64,000 bases of DNA from contig NZ_SJPM01000008.1 of the NCBI RefSeq assembly GCF_007859915.1, forward strand, positions 142,408 to 206,407, written 5' to 3'. The translations under genes were made by a program, and so were the position numbers. The notes under the pieces were generated by a model. That model did not search any database, was not told where the DNA came from, and was given only the letters and a program-made list of their open reading frames with translations. This DNA comes from Neorhodopirellula pilleata. Lineage in GTDB: Bacteria > Planctomycetota > Planctomycetia > Pirellulales > Pirellulaceae. Positions 24,748 to 33,381 of this stretch are shown piece after piece (position 1 is the first letter of the stretch; each line of letters starts with the position of its first letter).

Positions 24748-25863
24748 ATGCCCCGTCGATCGTTCCCATTCAGTTGCCTGGTCATCAGCGCCATGATCGG
24801 ATTGCTCGGAAGCGTCGTATTAACTACGACACCGAGGTTACTCGCCGACCAAGTCGTCTTTCGCAGTTTGCGCGAAGGGCAACCGATCGGGCCAAAGCGA
24901 TCCGTCAACGGTGAGGTCTTGGTCGAAGCCGCCGACGGGGGTCTGTTGTTACGTGGCGATGACGGACGAATTTGGTTGATTCAGCCTGACGAGATTCTTA
25001 ACCGTGAACCTGGACCGCCGCCCCCTCCGGTCGATCAAGAAACGATCACGCGACGGATGCTCGAAGAGTTCCCAGAGGGTTTTGAAGCCTTTCAAACGGC
25101 ACACTATGTGTTGCTGTATCAGGGCGACGACGCTTATGCTCGGGACGTCGCGACGCTATTTGAAGCTTTGCACCGAGCGTTCTTTGCCTATTGGAAGAAT
25201 CAGCGGGTCGACATCGACGAACCGACCTACCCTCTTGTCGCATTGGTGCTCGCCGATCGTTCTTCATTCTTACAACATGCTGGACAAGAGATCGGTGAAA
25301 CGGCAGCGAATGTGATCGGTTACTACCATTTGGAAAGCAACCGGATGACGACGTTTCGTGTCGGGAACATCGAACGCAACATCGCCACAATCATTCACGA
25401 AGCGACCCATCAACTCGCTTACAATTGTGGTTTACAAACCCGGTTCGCTGACAACCCGATGTGGCTCAGCGAGGGATTGGCGATGTTCTTCGAATCGCCC
25501 GATTTGAGTAACCCGCGTGGATGGCGGGGTGTCGGTCGTGTCAACCAAGTCAATCTGAATCGATGGCGACGATACCTGCCAAGTCGCCCTGATGACTCGT
25601 TGCTGACATTGCTATCCGATGACACGCGATTTCGGTCCTCGGCCACAGCCGAGGCGGCCTATGGCGAATCCTGGGCGTTGACCTATTTTTTGATCCGGAC
25701 GATGAAGCAGGAATACATCGACTATCTCAAGAGACTCGGTGAATCCAAACCCTTGCGGGAGTATTCCGGTCGAGAACGAATCGAAATCATGGAATCGGCA
25801 ATGGGCATGACGATCGGCGAGTTGGATGCCAAGTTCGTCGCCTACATGCGGCGAGTTCGATGA
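24748..25863 (+). CDS. DUF1570 secreted metallopeptidase-like protein
   Basis: A 371-residue protein with a signal peptide (residues 1-32, core LVISAMIGLLGSVVL). The DUF1570 domain starts near FQTAHYVLLYQGDD and carries a His-Glu-x-x-His zinc motif in TIIHEATHQLAYNCGL, with MWLSEGLAMFFE downstream holding the third-ligand Glu. This is the gluzincin pattern. Family members are common in Planctomycetes and are probably cell-envelope peptidases, but no substrate is known. ATG at 24748 is preferred; the frame upstream to 24661 lies in repeat sequence. The gene ends only three bases from the convergent beta-barrel gene. Confidence 0.85.
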   Translation: MPRRSFPFSCLVISAMIGLLGSVVLTTTPRLLADQVVFRSLREGQPIGPKRSVNGEVLVEAADGGLLLRGDDGRIWLIQPDEILNREPGPPPPPVDQETITRRMLEEFPEGFEAFQTAHYVLLYQGDDAYARDVATLFEALHRAFFAYWKNQRVDIDEPTYPLVALVLADRSSFLQHAGQEIGETAANVIGYYHLESNRMTTFRVGNIERNIATIIHEATHQLAYNCGLQTRFADNPMWLSEGLAMFFESPDLSNPRGWRGVGRVNQVNLNRWRRYLPSRPDDSLLTLLSDDTRFRSSATAEAAYGESWALTYFLIRTMKQEYIDYLKRLGESKPLREYSGRERIEIMESAMGMTIGELDAKFVAYMRRVR

Positions 25864-25866
25864 TCG

Positions 25867-27594
25867 TCAGAACTTCCAACGGTATTCCATTCGCGTTCCA
25901 TAAACGTTGTCGAGTTCGCCACGCCAACCGTGCATGACGTCGAAACGAAGCAAACGAGCGTTCGAAATCGGGAATTGATACCGAGCGCCGACACCATATT
26001 GGTCCCCTTTGACCTGCGGGTTCAAGTCGCCATGTTCGGTCAGGTAGGAAACCTCGAGCAGTAGTTGTCGGTCCAGATCACGACCGAGCAAATCGACGCC
26101 CAAGGAACCACCCGTGGTGTCGAATCCGTTGGGGTCGAGCGTTGCAAAACCGTTGATTCCATCGGTGTCAAAGTTGATGCCGGTGTTTCGAAGGATTCCC
26201 CCACTGCCGCCTGCTCGGGCGACCGATTGCGGACGTCCCCATCCGTAGAACATGTTCAGGTAGGGCACGACCGTCAGCGGTGCCGCCGTGATCAAGCTAT
26301 TTTCCCAGAGGAAGATGCCGCCGTCGGCGGTTCGATCGTCCTTGGCGAGATCCTGACCCGCGTTGATGATCACTCGCAACGAATTGCTGATGCGATCGAA
26401 GTACCGTCGCGTGTAACTGATCGTCATGTTGTGATAGCTTCGCTCGGATTGATTGCGATCGCGAAGATATGCATAGCCTGCCTCGATGTATCCGTCGTAT
26501 GCCTCGATGAACCACGCGTTGCCGAACGCTTGTGCGGCGTGCTGGTCATTACCAAACGCGTTGCTGTTGAGCTGGTCGACGATGGCGAAGAATGTCGTAT
26601 CGAAGTTAGACCAATTCAATAGCCGGCTGTGTTTGGCCGGGATTGCGAACGCGGCTCCCGTCACGGCGTCTTCCATCCAGATTCCGTTTTGGAACAGCAA
26701 CGGGATCAATCCGGCCGTGAATGGCATTTCGGCCGGAGAGGACTTGTTGTGAAAACCGCCCCACATGGCGCCCAAATCGCCTTCGAAGAATCCGGTGACC
26801 AAGTTCGGGTTGAAGACCTGTTGATAGTTCAGCTCTCCGTTTTCGAGTCGAACGCCGGTCACGTCACCGCCACGAGCTAAGGGCCCGACGAAAGCATGGA
26901 AACGCTCGCTGTCGGTCAGTCGTAAGTCCAGATCCAGGTTCAGAATCGTGCCCAAGTTATCCGTTCGTCCGGCGGCATTGCGGCCGCCGATGATACCGGT
27001 TCGCTGATCACCGTAGACATAAAATTGAGGCCGAACCATATTCATCGGCCCGAACCAATCGCGACCTCGGGGGGTGATTCCACCGCCGTAGAACTCTCGA
27101 CCCCACTCAACCCAGGGGCTCTGTGTTTTGACGTATTGCTTAGAGTCATAAACCCACTGCGCCGCAAGCGGGTCGTGATACTCCGACATCGGCGGCAAGG
27201 GAGTCGGCGAGAAATCATCGATCGTGTGGGCCAACGAAGTATTGGCTAACGATGGCATGCCGGCGGATTGGGAGAACGCCAGCGGCGATTGATCGACGAA
27301 CGCATTGCTTTCCCACGACGGAAAGCCATACGAGACGGGCTGCGCCGTCCAAGAAGGTCCGCCGATAAAATCAGTTGACGGTGGCGTCTGCATCGGTAAC
27401 GACGACGGTGTTGCCGTGGAAGTAGGCATCGCCTCCATCGAATCGACCGGCGGTAAACGTCGTGGACGAAGCGGTGCTTGTGCTGTGACGATCGATGTGA
27501 TCAAACACGACGTGGCAACCGTAACAAGGCAAACTACGTAGATGATCCTGAACTGACGCTGCAACACGCGAACAGGTTTGCGATAATCACTCAT
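25867..27594 (-). CDS. Outer-membrane beta-barrel-like protein
   Basis: A 575-residue protein with a signal anchor or signal peptide (residues 18-40: IYVVCLVTVATSCLITSIVTA), a Pro/Ser/Thr-rich linker to about 130, then long alternating hydrophobic-aromatic strands such as FHAFVGPLARGGDVTGV, YIEAGYAYLRDRNQSERSY, YGVGARYQFPISNARLLRF and a terminal RMEYRWKF. A C-terminal Phe after aromatic alternation is the usual outer-membrane barrel signature. It starts three bases after the stop of the pentaheme cytochrome gene on the same strand, so the two are almost certainly one transcript. A porin role for electron transfer or solute uptake is inferred from this pairing. Confidence 0.7.
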   Translation of the reverse strand: MSDYRKPVRVLQRQFRIIYVVCLVTVATSCLITSIVTAQAPLRPRRLPPVDSMEAMPTSTATPSSLPMQTPPSTDFIGGPSWTAQPVSYGFPSWESNAFVDQSPLAFSQSAGMPSLANTSLAHTIDDFSPTPLPPMSEYHDPLAAQWVYDSKQYVKTQSPWVEWGREFYGGGITPRGRDWFGPMNMVRPQFYVYGDQRTGIIGGRNAAGRTDNLGTILNLDLDLRLTDSERFHAFVGPLARGGDVTGVRLENGELNYQQVFNPNLVTGFFEGDLGAMWGGFHNKSSPAEMPFTAGLIPLLFQNGIWMEDAVTGAAFAIPAKHSRLLNWSNFDTTFFAIVDQLNSNAFGNDQHAAQAFGNAWFIEAYDGYIEAGYAYLRDRNQSERSYHNMTISYTRRYFDRISNSLRVIINAGQDLAKDDRTADGGIFLWENSLITAAPLTVVPYLNMFYGWGRPQSVARAGGSGGILRNTGINFDTDGINGFATLDPNGFDTTGGSLGVDLLGRDLDRQLLLEVSYLTEHGDLNPQVKGDQYGVGARYQFPISNARLLRFDVMHGWRGELDNVYGTRMEYRWKF

Positions 27595-27597
27595 CGG

Positions 27598-29550
27598 TTA
27601 ACGCACCTCGAACGTGTGGGTGTCGCGACAAATATCGATCATGTTTTCGTTCATGCGACGGATCATGTCGGGAGTCGCCTTGACCAGTCGCATGAAGTAC
27701 ATCGGCTCGGTTCGACTGCGCATTCGGACGGATAAGCGATAGGTTCCGGGGATTCGCATGGCGGACGCGGGGACGGTGTACTTGGCCATCCGATGATCCA
27801 AGGGGGCAATGCTATGCGCTTCCATGCGGATCAAGGGCGGATGGTTCAACACGCTCACCGGCACCGCACCGGGTCGTAGGAACGGAATTTGGTCGACACT
27901 GATATTGACCGGTAACGCGACTTCGCGGTCGGTACCTCGGACGTTGCTGATTAAGAATTTAGTTTGAAGGTTGAACAGGTCTTTGTCTCGGGGAACGCGT
28001 CCCAAGGCGACGTCGATACTGTGCATATCGGCCAAGTCGGCGTTCGTGTCCAAGTAGCCGGATTCCCATACCCGCCGGCCGGTCGGATCGATCAAGACTG
28101 TGTTGAGCCAAAGCTGGGGTTGAGCCCCAAGCGATCCGGTGGGCAAGTTGTGCCCGTCGCTAACATTGTCGACCCGATAGGCGAACTTCAATGGCGTTCC
28201 CGCCCGAGGCGTATTCATGAAAATCGGCTTACTCACTTTTGCGCCGGCCTCCAAAGTCATTGCCGACATGCCACGCTTGTACTGCGCCTTTTCAATGTTT
28301 TCGTCAATGATTCGTCTCGCTTCGATCCGGTCGTCGCGTTCGGTCCAAGGTTCGGGAAACCGAAACCCCGGTGGGACGGAATCCTCGAACGCCTTCGTAC
28401 CCCATCCGGCGCGGTCGTCAAACGTCAGCCACTGGCGCGGCGAATACTTGCGAGCCTTGGGATTGTGAGGAAAAATTCCGGGATGGGCGATCGAATATCC
28501 CGGCCCCCAAAACGTGTGATTGGAATGTTTGCGCGGCGTCCCGTACGGTTTGCCTCCGAGTTCGGCGCAGTGGCACTCCTCGTAACCGAGGTCCTTGCCG
28601 GGAACCGCGCCCATGTGGCAATCCTGACACGAGACGCCTCGCTTGGCGGCTGGTCCGGCGCGGTATTGCCCGTGCACGACCTCCAACCAAATTCCAGGAT
28701 GGACCGCGACTTGGTGGCATGAAGCGCAGATGTCGGATTTAGTCAATGGTTCAAAGAAGTAAGAACCGTTGTGAATCTTTTGCCCGGTCCCGGTTTGGTC
28801 CACGTGCGTTTTGAGTTTGTACTTTTCCGCCTGCATAAGGGCTTCTTGCAAACCGTGCCCGTATCCACCGCTGCCGACGGGCGCGTGAATGTCACCTGGC
28901 TCGATCCGGCGGTCTCCGTTGGAGCGACCGTAGTGCTCGTTGATCCGGTGGCAGGCAATGCAGGTAACGCCTTCGCGTGCGATCGCGGGTTGGTCGAGCA
29001 TGCTGACCGTTCGAGGGATGTTCATCTGCGTGCCGACGGGGGAATGACATCGCAAACAGAACACGCCGACCGTACCCATGGATAGTTCCGAGATCGTTTG
29101 CTCGAAACGATTGAACATCGGCGATACCGACGAGTAGGCGTGGCTGCTAACGCTCCATTCTTCGTAATGCTTGGGATGACAGGCGCGACAAGACTCTGCC
29201 GACGGGTAACAACCTTCGGTCCACAGACCGATATGCGGGTCGTCGGGATTGGGTTTCGAGGCACCACCGCCGGGGTCGGGAGGCGAGATCGGTTTGGTCG
29301 GGCCGATCGAACTTAGCGGATCGGCATCGCCTCCTCCCAACAACGAATTGCCTCCTAGGAGATCGGTACCGAGAAGATCGGAACCACCCAATACATCATT
29401 CGAAGGCGCGCCGGGGCCAGAATCAGGGTCCGCCGCTGTGATGCGTTGGCGTGTTTCGGACGCATGAAGCAGGATCAAACCCAAAAACAACAGAAAGCAG
29501 ACTACCTTTCGGCTTCCCGCTTGAGCGGTGATCGTGGAGATAGAACGCAT
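27598..29550 (-). CDS. Exported pentaheme cytochrome c
   Basis: A 650-residue exported protein (signal peptide core VVCFLLFLGLILLHA) with five Cys-x-x-Cys-His heme sites: CRACH, CLRCH, CIACH, CASCH and CQDCH. Before them, residues about 50-110 are Gly/Asp/Pro-rich with a GG-D-LLG motif repeated. Between and after the hemes are long segments with no heme; the C-terminal 200 residues look beta-rich (YRLSVRMRSRTEPMYFMRL). Hydroxylamine- or nitrite-reductase-like cytochrome families share the spacing only loosely. ATG at 29550 is chosen because the signal peptide follows directly. It is the first gene of a pair with the barrel protein and may feed electrons across the outer membrane. Confidence 0.85.
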   Translation of the reverse strand: MRSISTITAQAGSRKVVCFLLFLGLILLHASETRQRITAADPDSGPGAPSNDVLGGSDLLGTDLLGGNSLLGGGDADPLSSIGPTKPISPPDPGGGASKPNPDDPHIGLWTEGCYPSAESCRACHPKHYEEWSVSSHAYSSVSPMFNRFEQTISELSMGTVGVFCLRCHSPVGTQMNIPRTVSMLDQPAIAREGVTCIACHRINEHYGRSNGDRRIEPGDIHAPVGSGGYGHGLQEALMQAEKYKLKTHVDQTGTGQKIHNGSYFFEPLTKSDICASCHQVAVHPGIWLEVVHGQYRAGPAAKRGVSCQDCHMGAVPGKDLGYEECHCAELGGKPYGTPRKHSNHTFWGPGYSIAHPGIFPHNPKARKYSPRQWLTFDDRAGWGTKAFEDSVPPGFRFPEPWTERDDRIEARRIIDENIEKAQYKRGMSAMTLEAGAKVSKPIFMNTPRAGTPLKFAYRVDNVSDGHNLPTGSLGAQPQLWLNTVLIDPTGRRVWESGYLDTNADLADMHSIDVALGRVPRDKDLFNLQTKFLISNVRGTDREVALPVNISVDQIPFLRPGAVPVSVLNHPPLIRMEAHSIAPLDHRMAKYTVPASAMRIPGTYRLSVRMRSRTEPMYFMRLVKATPDMIRRMNENMIDICRDTHTFEVR

Positions 29551-29836
29551 GAAACTTTTGACCGGAGGCGTGAAACCGAATGACGCAAACGCAACGGAGG
29601 TACCGCATTGAGGGCGTGATGAACCCCGGTTCATTGATCGGATCGTTAGAGGTGGAATCGACAGTACAAGCACGATTCCCCAAAAGGCTTGTTCAATCCG
29701 AATAGATTGACATGGCGATTCGCTGAACCGTTGTGATCGGAGTCGTTGCCGAAGTAGCTACCGAATCATTCATTAAAAATCAAAAAAAATCAGACTTCGG
29801 GATTCGATATGACCTACTTATTGCATTGGGCAACAT

Positions 29837-29878
29837 TTGGTCGAAACGTTGCCGAACTTGGTCGAAAGGTTGCCGATG
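29837..29878 (+). repeat. 21-base direct duplication over a start site
   Basis: Two tandem 21-base units (29837-29857 and 29858-29878), each beginning TTGGTCGAAA and differing at three positions. The second unit supplies the GAAAGG ribosome-binding site and the ATG of the gene at 29876, where the first unit has GAAACG and AAC. The rest of the 325-base divergent gap (29551-29875) shows no gene. Confidence 0.75.
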
Positions 29879-30397
29879 TCTCAATCGAACGCTTCTCACA
29901 TTCAACACGGTGCTAATGAGAGTGAGTTTTTCCGCTGTCCGATCGCTGTTGAACGCTCGATGGCTGTCATTAAAATCGGCCGAAGCCCGATCAAAACACA
30001 GGTGCACGAAGCCTCGATTGATGGCTTCACGGTGCTGGTCGATTCCTCCGATGCGAGCCGATTGGTTCTCGGGAAGCCTTGGATTCTTTTACATGACAAC
30101 GCAAAAATAGAAGTCCATGCGCAATGGTTTTTTCACGCCGATGACGGCAACGTGCAAATCGGACTACGACGACTACGCGACTTGACCAAACCACCTGTTA
30201 TTGGCGGATGGTTTCCGAGTTTTTTCGCGACGCCTCGTGAAGACGGATCGAGTGGATCATTGTTGTTCGTCGGCGCGAGTTTAATCGTAATGGCGAGTCT
30301 CGCGATGCCCGGCGTCGGTGACGCTTTGGGAACTTCAGGCAAAATTCAACAGGCGTTCGGTGCAATCTACCACGGGATCTGTGGTTACTTCGATTAA
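29876..30397 (+). CDS. PilZ-like single-pass membrane protein, putative
   Basis: A 173-residue protein starting with ATG at 29876, seven bases after a GAAAGG site. The N-terminal two thirds is a small beta-rich domain: FRCPIAVERSMAVIKIG, then VHEASIDGFTVLVDSSDA and WFFHADDGNVQIGL. This order (short basic start, strand, small-residue strand) recalls PilZ-type domains that bind cyclic di-GMP, but the RxxxR motif is not clear. One membrane segment lies near the end (LLFVGASLIVMASLAMP). It faces the tag gene convergently across 26 bases. I would call it hypothetical; PilZ likeness is a weak inference. Confidence 0.55.
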   Translation: MSQSNASHIQHGANESEFFRCPIAVERSMAVIKIGRSPIKTQVHEASIDGFTVLVDSSDASRLVLGKPWILLHDNAKIEVHAQWFFHADDGNVQIGLRRLRDLTKPPVIGGWFPSFFATPREDGSSGSLLFVGASLIVMASLAMPGVGDALGTSGKIQQAFGAIYHGICGYFD

Positions 30398-30423
30398 GCC
30401 CTTCCAAGCGATATCCAACGCAG

Positions 30424-31017
30424 TCAGCGGTTGGTCGAACGGAAATCGCAATCGGCCAAATGATCGTTGACCATGCCCATCGCTTGCATGAACGCATAGC
30501 ACGTCGTCGGACCGACAAACTTCCAGCCTCGTTTCTTGAGTTCTCGGCTCATCCGCGTCGACTCATCGGTAATCGCCGGAAGATCCGCAAGTCGTCCAGG
30601 GACAGGCGACTCATCAGGCAGGTATCGTGAAAAGAAGTTCAAAAGCGAACCTTCATCACGTCGCATTTCGATCGCCCGCGAGGCGTTATGAAGCGTCGCT
30701 GCGATTTTGCCGCGATGGCGAATGATCCCAGAATCTTTGACTAAACGGTTGACTTGACGTTGGTCCCACTGAGCGATCTCGTCAAAACGGAAGTCGGCAA
30801 ACGCGCGGCGGAAACCCTCACGACGTTTTAGAATCGTCAACCACGACAACCCGCATTGGAATCCTTCGAGACAAATCTTTTCGAACAGTCGGTGATCGTC
30901 ACTGACCGGGACGCCCCATTCGAGATCGTGGTAGCTCTGATAAAGCGGATCTCCGACACACCAGCGGCAGCGTTTTCGTCCGTCATCACCGGTGATCAAG
31001 TCTTCGTCGATGAGCAC
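30424..31017 (-). CDS. tag: DNA-3-methyladenine glycosylase I
   Basis: A 197-residue base-excision enzyme that removes 3-methyladenine from alkylated DNA. Family features: KRCRWC with two Cys near the start, YHDLEWGVPVSDDHRLFEKI (the HDxEWG-type signature), FQCGLSWLTILKRREGFR, and a C-terminal segment with GWKFVGPTTCYAFMQAMG followed by NDHLADC, giving the remaining zinc ligands. Its start is GTG at 31017, six bases after the stop of the cytochrome fusion gene, so it is read from that transcript. Length is normal. The call is confident. Confidence 0.93.
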   Translation of the reverse strand: MLIDEDLITGDDGRKRCRWCVGDPLYQSYHDLEWGVPVSDDHRLFEKICLEGFQCGLSWLTILKRREGFRRAFADFRFDEIAQWDQRQVNRLVKDSGIIRHRGKIAATLHNASRAIEMRRDEGSLLNFFSRYLPDESPVPGRLADLPAITDESTRMSRELKKRGWKFVGPTTCYAFMQAMGMVNDHLADCDFRSTNR

Positions 31018-31023
31018 GTCGGA

Positions 31024-33297
31024 TCAATCGAGTCCGTAGTGTTCGACTTGGGACCAATAGTCATCGAACGCGCCTTCCTCATGGAAGTCGGGGCTATTGT
31101 CCAAGTCGTGACACTCCATGCATTTTTCTCGCGCGTCAGCGAGAGGCAATTGCATGGCCTTTCGAAGTTCGTCGCGAACGGCATCGGTGACTTTCTCGTC
31201 ACCGCTTTCGGCCGCTGCGTGGGCGGAGCCTGGACCGTGACAGTTTTCACATCCGTTGCCGTGCAAGTGCGAGTCGGCCTGCAAGTCCAAGTAACCCGTC
31301 TTGTAAGGGTAGTAATTTTGTGGATTCCAACCCGTTACGTGACAACTAATGCATTCGGGATCGAAATGACGCGGCACGTCGCTACGTTCGCCCGGATGCA
31401 CCAAATGTTCGGTCGCATCGAAATGGGGCGAGCCTTGCCAGATCGCGAACGCAGTAGCATGGCATTCGCCGCACGTCTCGGACCCCACGAACTCCCGCCC
31501 CGACGGATGCGGGATCGGGCGGAGTCCGAGGTTTGCCAATCCTAAGTCCCGGAGTTGAAACTGATATTCAGCCATCAGTTGGCGCATTTTGGGAGCATCT
31601 TCAAAGTCGTGAGTCAGCGGCACGCGGGCGTACTTCAATGGTTCGTTTTCATAGAGGCCGACTAAACCGACATACATGCCTTTGTTGCCCGTCAAGATCA
31701 TCTTCGTCGCGGTGCCTTCGATGTCGTCGGGTTGATAGGTCGGTTCGCCATAGCCACCCGCGACGACGACGAGGTCGAATCCAGGTACGGCGCGAACGAG
31801 TTCCTTGGCGGCTTTGTCTTCGCCATAGTACGTCAGTACGGTGAAGTCTGGTTGCTCGGCCTGAATCTGGGTGATGACTTGTTTGGCCGATTCGATCGGA
31901 TTTCCCAAGATGATTTCTTCGCTGATCTGCGATTCAAGTGATTCGGGATCGAGAATGCTCGTAATGGCGACTTTCATGCCCGATCGATCGATCATCTGAT
32001 AACTCGGCATCAACGATGGGTCGATCAGGACTACGTTCGCGGAGGCATAAATCATGTCTTCGGGTTTTTCGGCAGCGGCTTCTTGGATTAGATCGCCGAC
32101 GCTAATGCGGACGTCATCCGGGCCGAATCCGACCGCAACGTAACCCATCGCGCGTAGCGCCTCGAGTGATCGGTGGAACTTGATCTCCGCTTGGCGTCCA
32201 AAACGGCGAATCAGATTTCCGGCGTCGATCGGCAACAGTTCCCAACCGGCGTCTCGCAATTGATTGGCGAACGTCATCCGGCGAGCAACACCGCCTTTTT
32301 GTTTATCCAGCCCCGTGCAGCCGCAAGGTTCGATGTAACCGTTCTGTTGACCGGTAATGAACAAAGTCACATTCGGCTTGGCCCACGACTTGTAATCAAC
32401 CGGACCATCCGCTGTCAGACCGTCGGCGACAACTCCTCCGGCAGTCCCGAGAGTACCTAAGACCGGGCCGCCGACGAACGGAATGGGGATGGTGGTTTCG
32501 CCATCGGTAACGACGAGCGGTGTTTGCCGCAAAGGATTGTTCAACTCGGCCGGTGTTTCGCCTATCACGGTCATCTCAGGCGAGACCGGCGTGGCCAGAC
32601 CGGACGAATCCAGCAGACCTTCGCTAGTCGAGTTCTTAATCGGAGTGATCGGAAGCCCCCCAGGAACGACCGGGGCCACCGCCACGACGTCCGAGCGACT
32701 CCGTAAAGTGATTGGTGGTTTGCGAGCGGACTGCATTTCCGCGATTGCTCGTTCAGGCATTCCCAAAGGCGTCGGCACGACCTCCGCGACAATTTCTTTC
32801 TGGGGAACGGGCGTGGGAACGACTTCGGCTTTTTCCCAATCCGAAGCCGAAGGTTCGACCGCTGCGTCTTCGTCCAAATTGATCTCATCGAGATCGATCG
32901 CCCCATCGAACTTTCCGGTCGCTGCGGGCATCACGGGTATTTCTGTTTCTGCGGATTCATCCTCGTCTGCAGGCTCATCGACCTGGGCAGTTTCTTCGAC
33001 TTCATCGTCAGAGTGGGCGGCGATTAATCGTACCGCATCGAATCCCAATGACGGGGCCGAATGCTCCGAGTGCCCACGAAAAGCCAAGGAAATTCGACGC
33101 TCAACGTCGGCAGGCGACTTCGCCAAGGCCGCATGAGGGGTTGATTCGGGCACCGGCCCGTCGACGGATCGGTCGACCCGCCCGAACGCGGTCACCGCTG
33201 CCTTACCCGTCCCCGCCGGCCCGAGCCGTTCGCATCCGGTCAAGAACAGACCCATTATTCCGAGCATCCAAACTGATGCCATCGGAGTGAACTTCAT
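31024..33297 (-). CDS. Lipoprotein: metallophosphatase-like domain fused to tetraheme c554-type cytochrome
   Basis: A 757-residue protein starting with ATG at 33297 just before a lipoprotein signal peptide (IMGLFLTGC). A linker of about 230 residues is Ala/Pro/Glu-rich. The middle has a UshA-like calcineurin-type domain: FITGQQNGYIEPCGCTG, then LDKQKGGVARRMTFANQLR, LLPIDAGNLIRRFG and AVGFGPDDVRI. The C-terminal 170 residues hold four Cys-x-x-Cys-His sites: CGECH, CISCH, CENCH and CMECH, as in cytochrome c554-type proteins. It would be anchored outside the cytoplasm. Metal and His residues of the phosphatase part look partly replaced, so it may be a scaffold. Tag follows by six bases. Confidence 0.8.
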   Translation of the reverse strand: MKFTPMASVWMLGIMGLFLTGCERLGPAGTGKAAVTAFGRVDRSVDGPVPESTPHAALAKSPADVERRISLAFRGHSEHSAPSLGFDAVRLIAAHSDDEVEETAQVDEPADEDESAETEIPVMPAATGKFDGAIDLDEINLDEDAAVEPSASDWEKAEVVPTPVPQKEIVAEVVPTPLGMPERAIAEMQSARKPPITLRSRSDVVAVAPVVPGGLPITPIKNSTSEGLLDSSGLATPVSPEMTVIGETPAELNNPLRQTPLVVTDGETTIPIPFVGGPVLGTLGTAGGVVADGLTADGPVDYKSWAKPNVTLFITGQQNGYIEPCGCTGLDKQKGGVARRMTFANQLRDAGWELLPIDAGNLIRRFGRQAEIKFHRSLEALRAMGYVAVGFGPDDVRISVGDLIQEAAAEKPEDMIYASANVVLIDPSLMPSYQMIDRSGMKVAITSILDPESLESQISEEIILGNPIESAKQVITQIQAEQPDFTVLTYYGEDKAAKELVRAVPGFDLVVVAGGYGEPTYQPDDIEGTATKMILTGNKGMYVGLVGLYENEPLKYARVPLTHDFEDAPKMRQLMAEYQFQLRDLGLANLGLRPIPHPSGREFVGSETCGECHATAFAIWQGSPHFDATEHLVHPGERSDVPRHFDPECISCHVTGWNPQNYYPYKTGYLDLQADSHLHGNGCENCHGPGSAHAAAESGDEKVTDAVRDELRKAMQLPLADAREKCMECHDLDNSPDFHEEGAFDDYWSQVEHYGLD

Positions 33298-33381
33298 GAC
33301 GATGGCTGGGTGCATGACTTGCAGACGGTTCGGATGCAACGAAAACATAGGTTCCCTCGGGGCGGCGCGACGCTGGATAGT

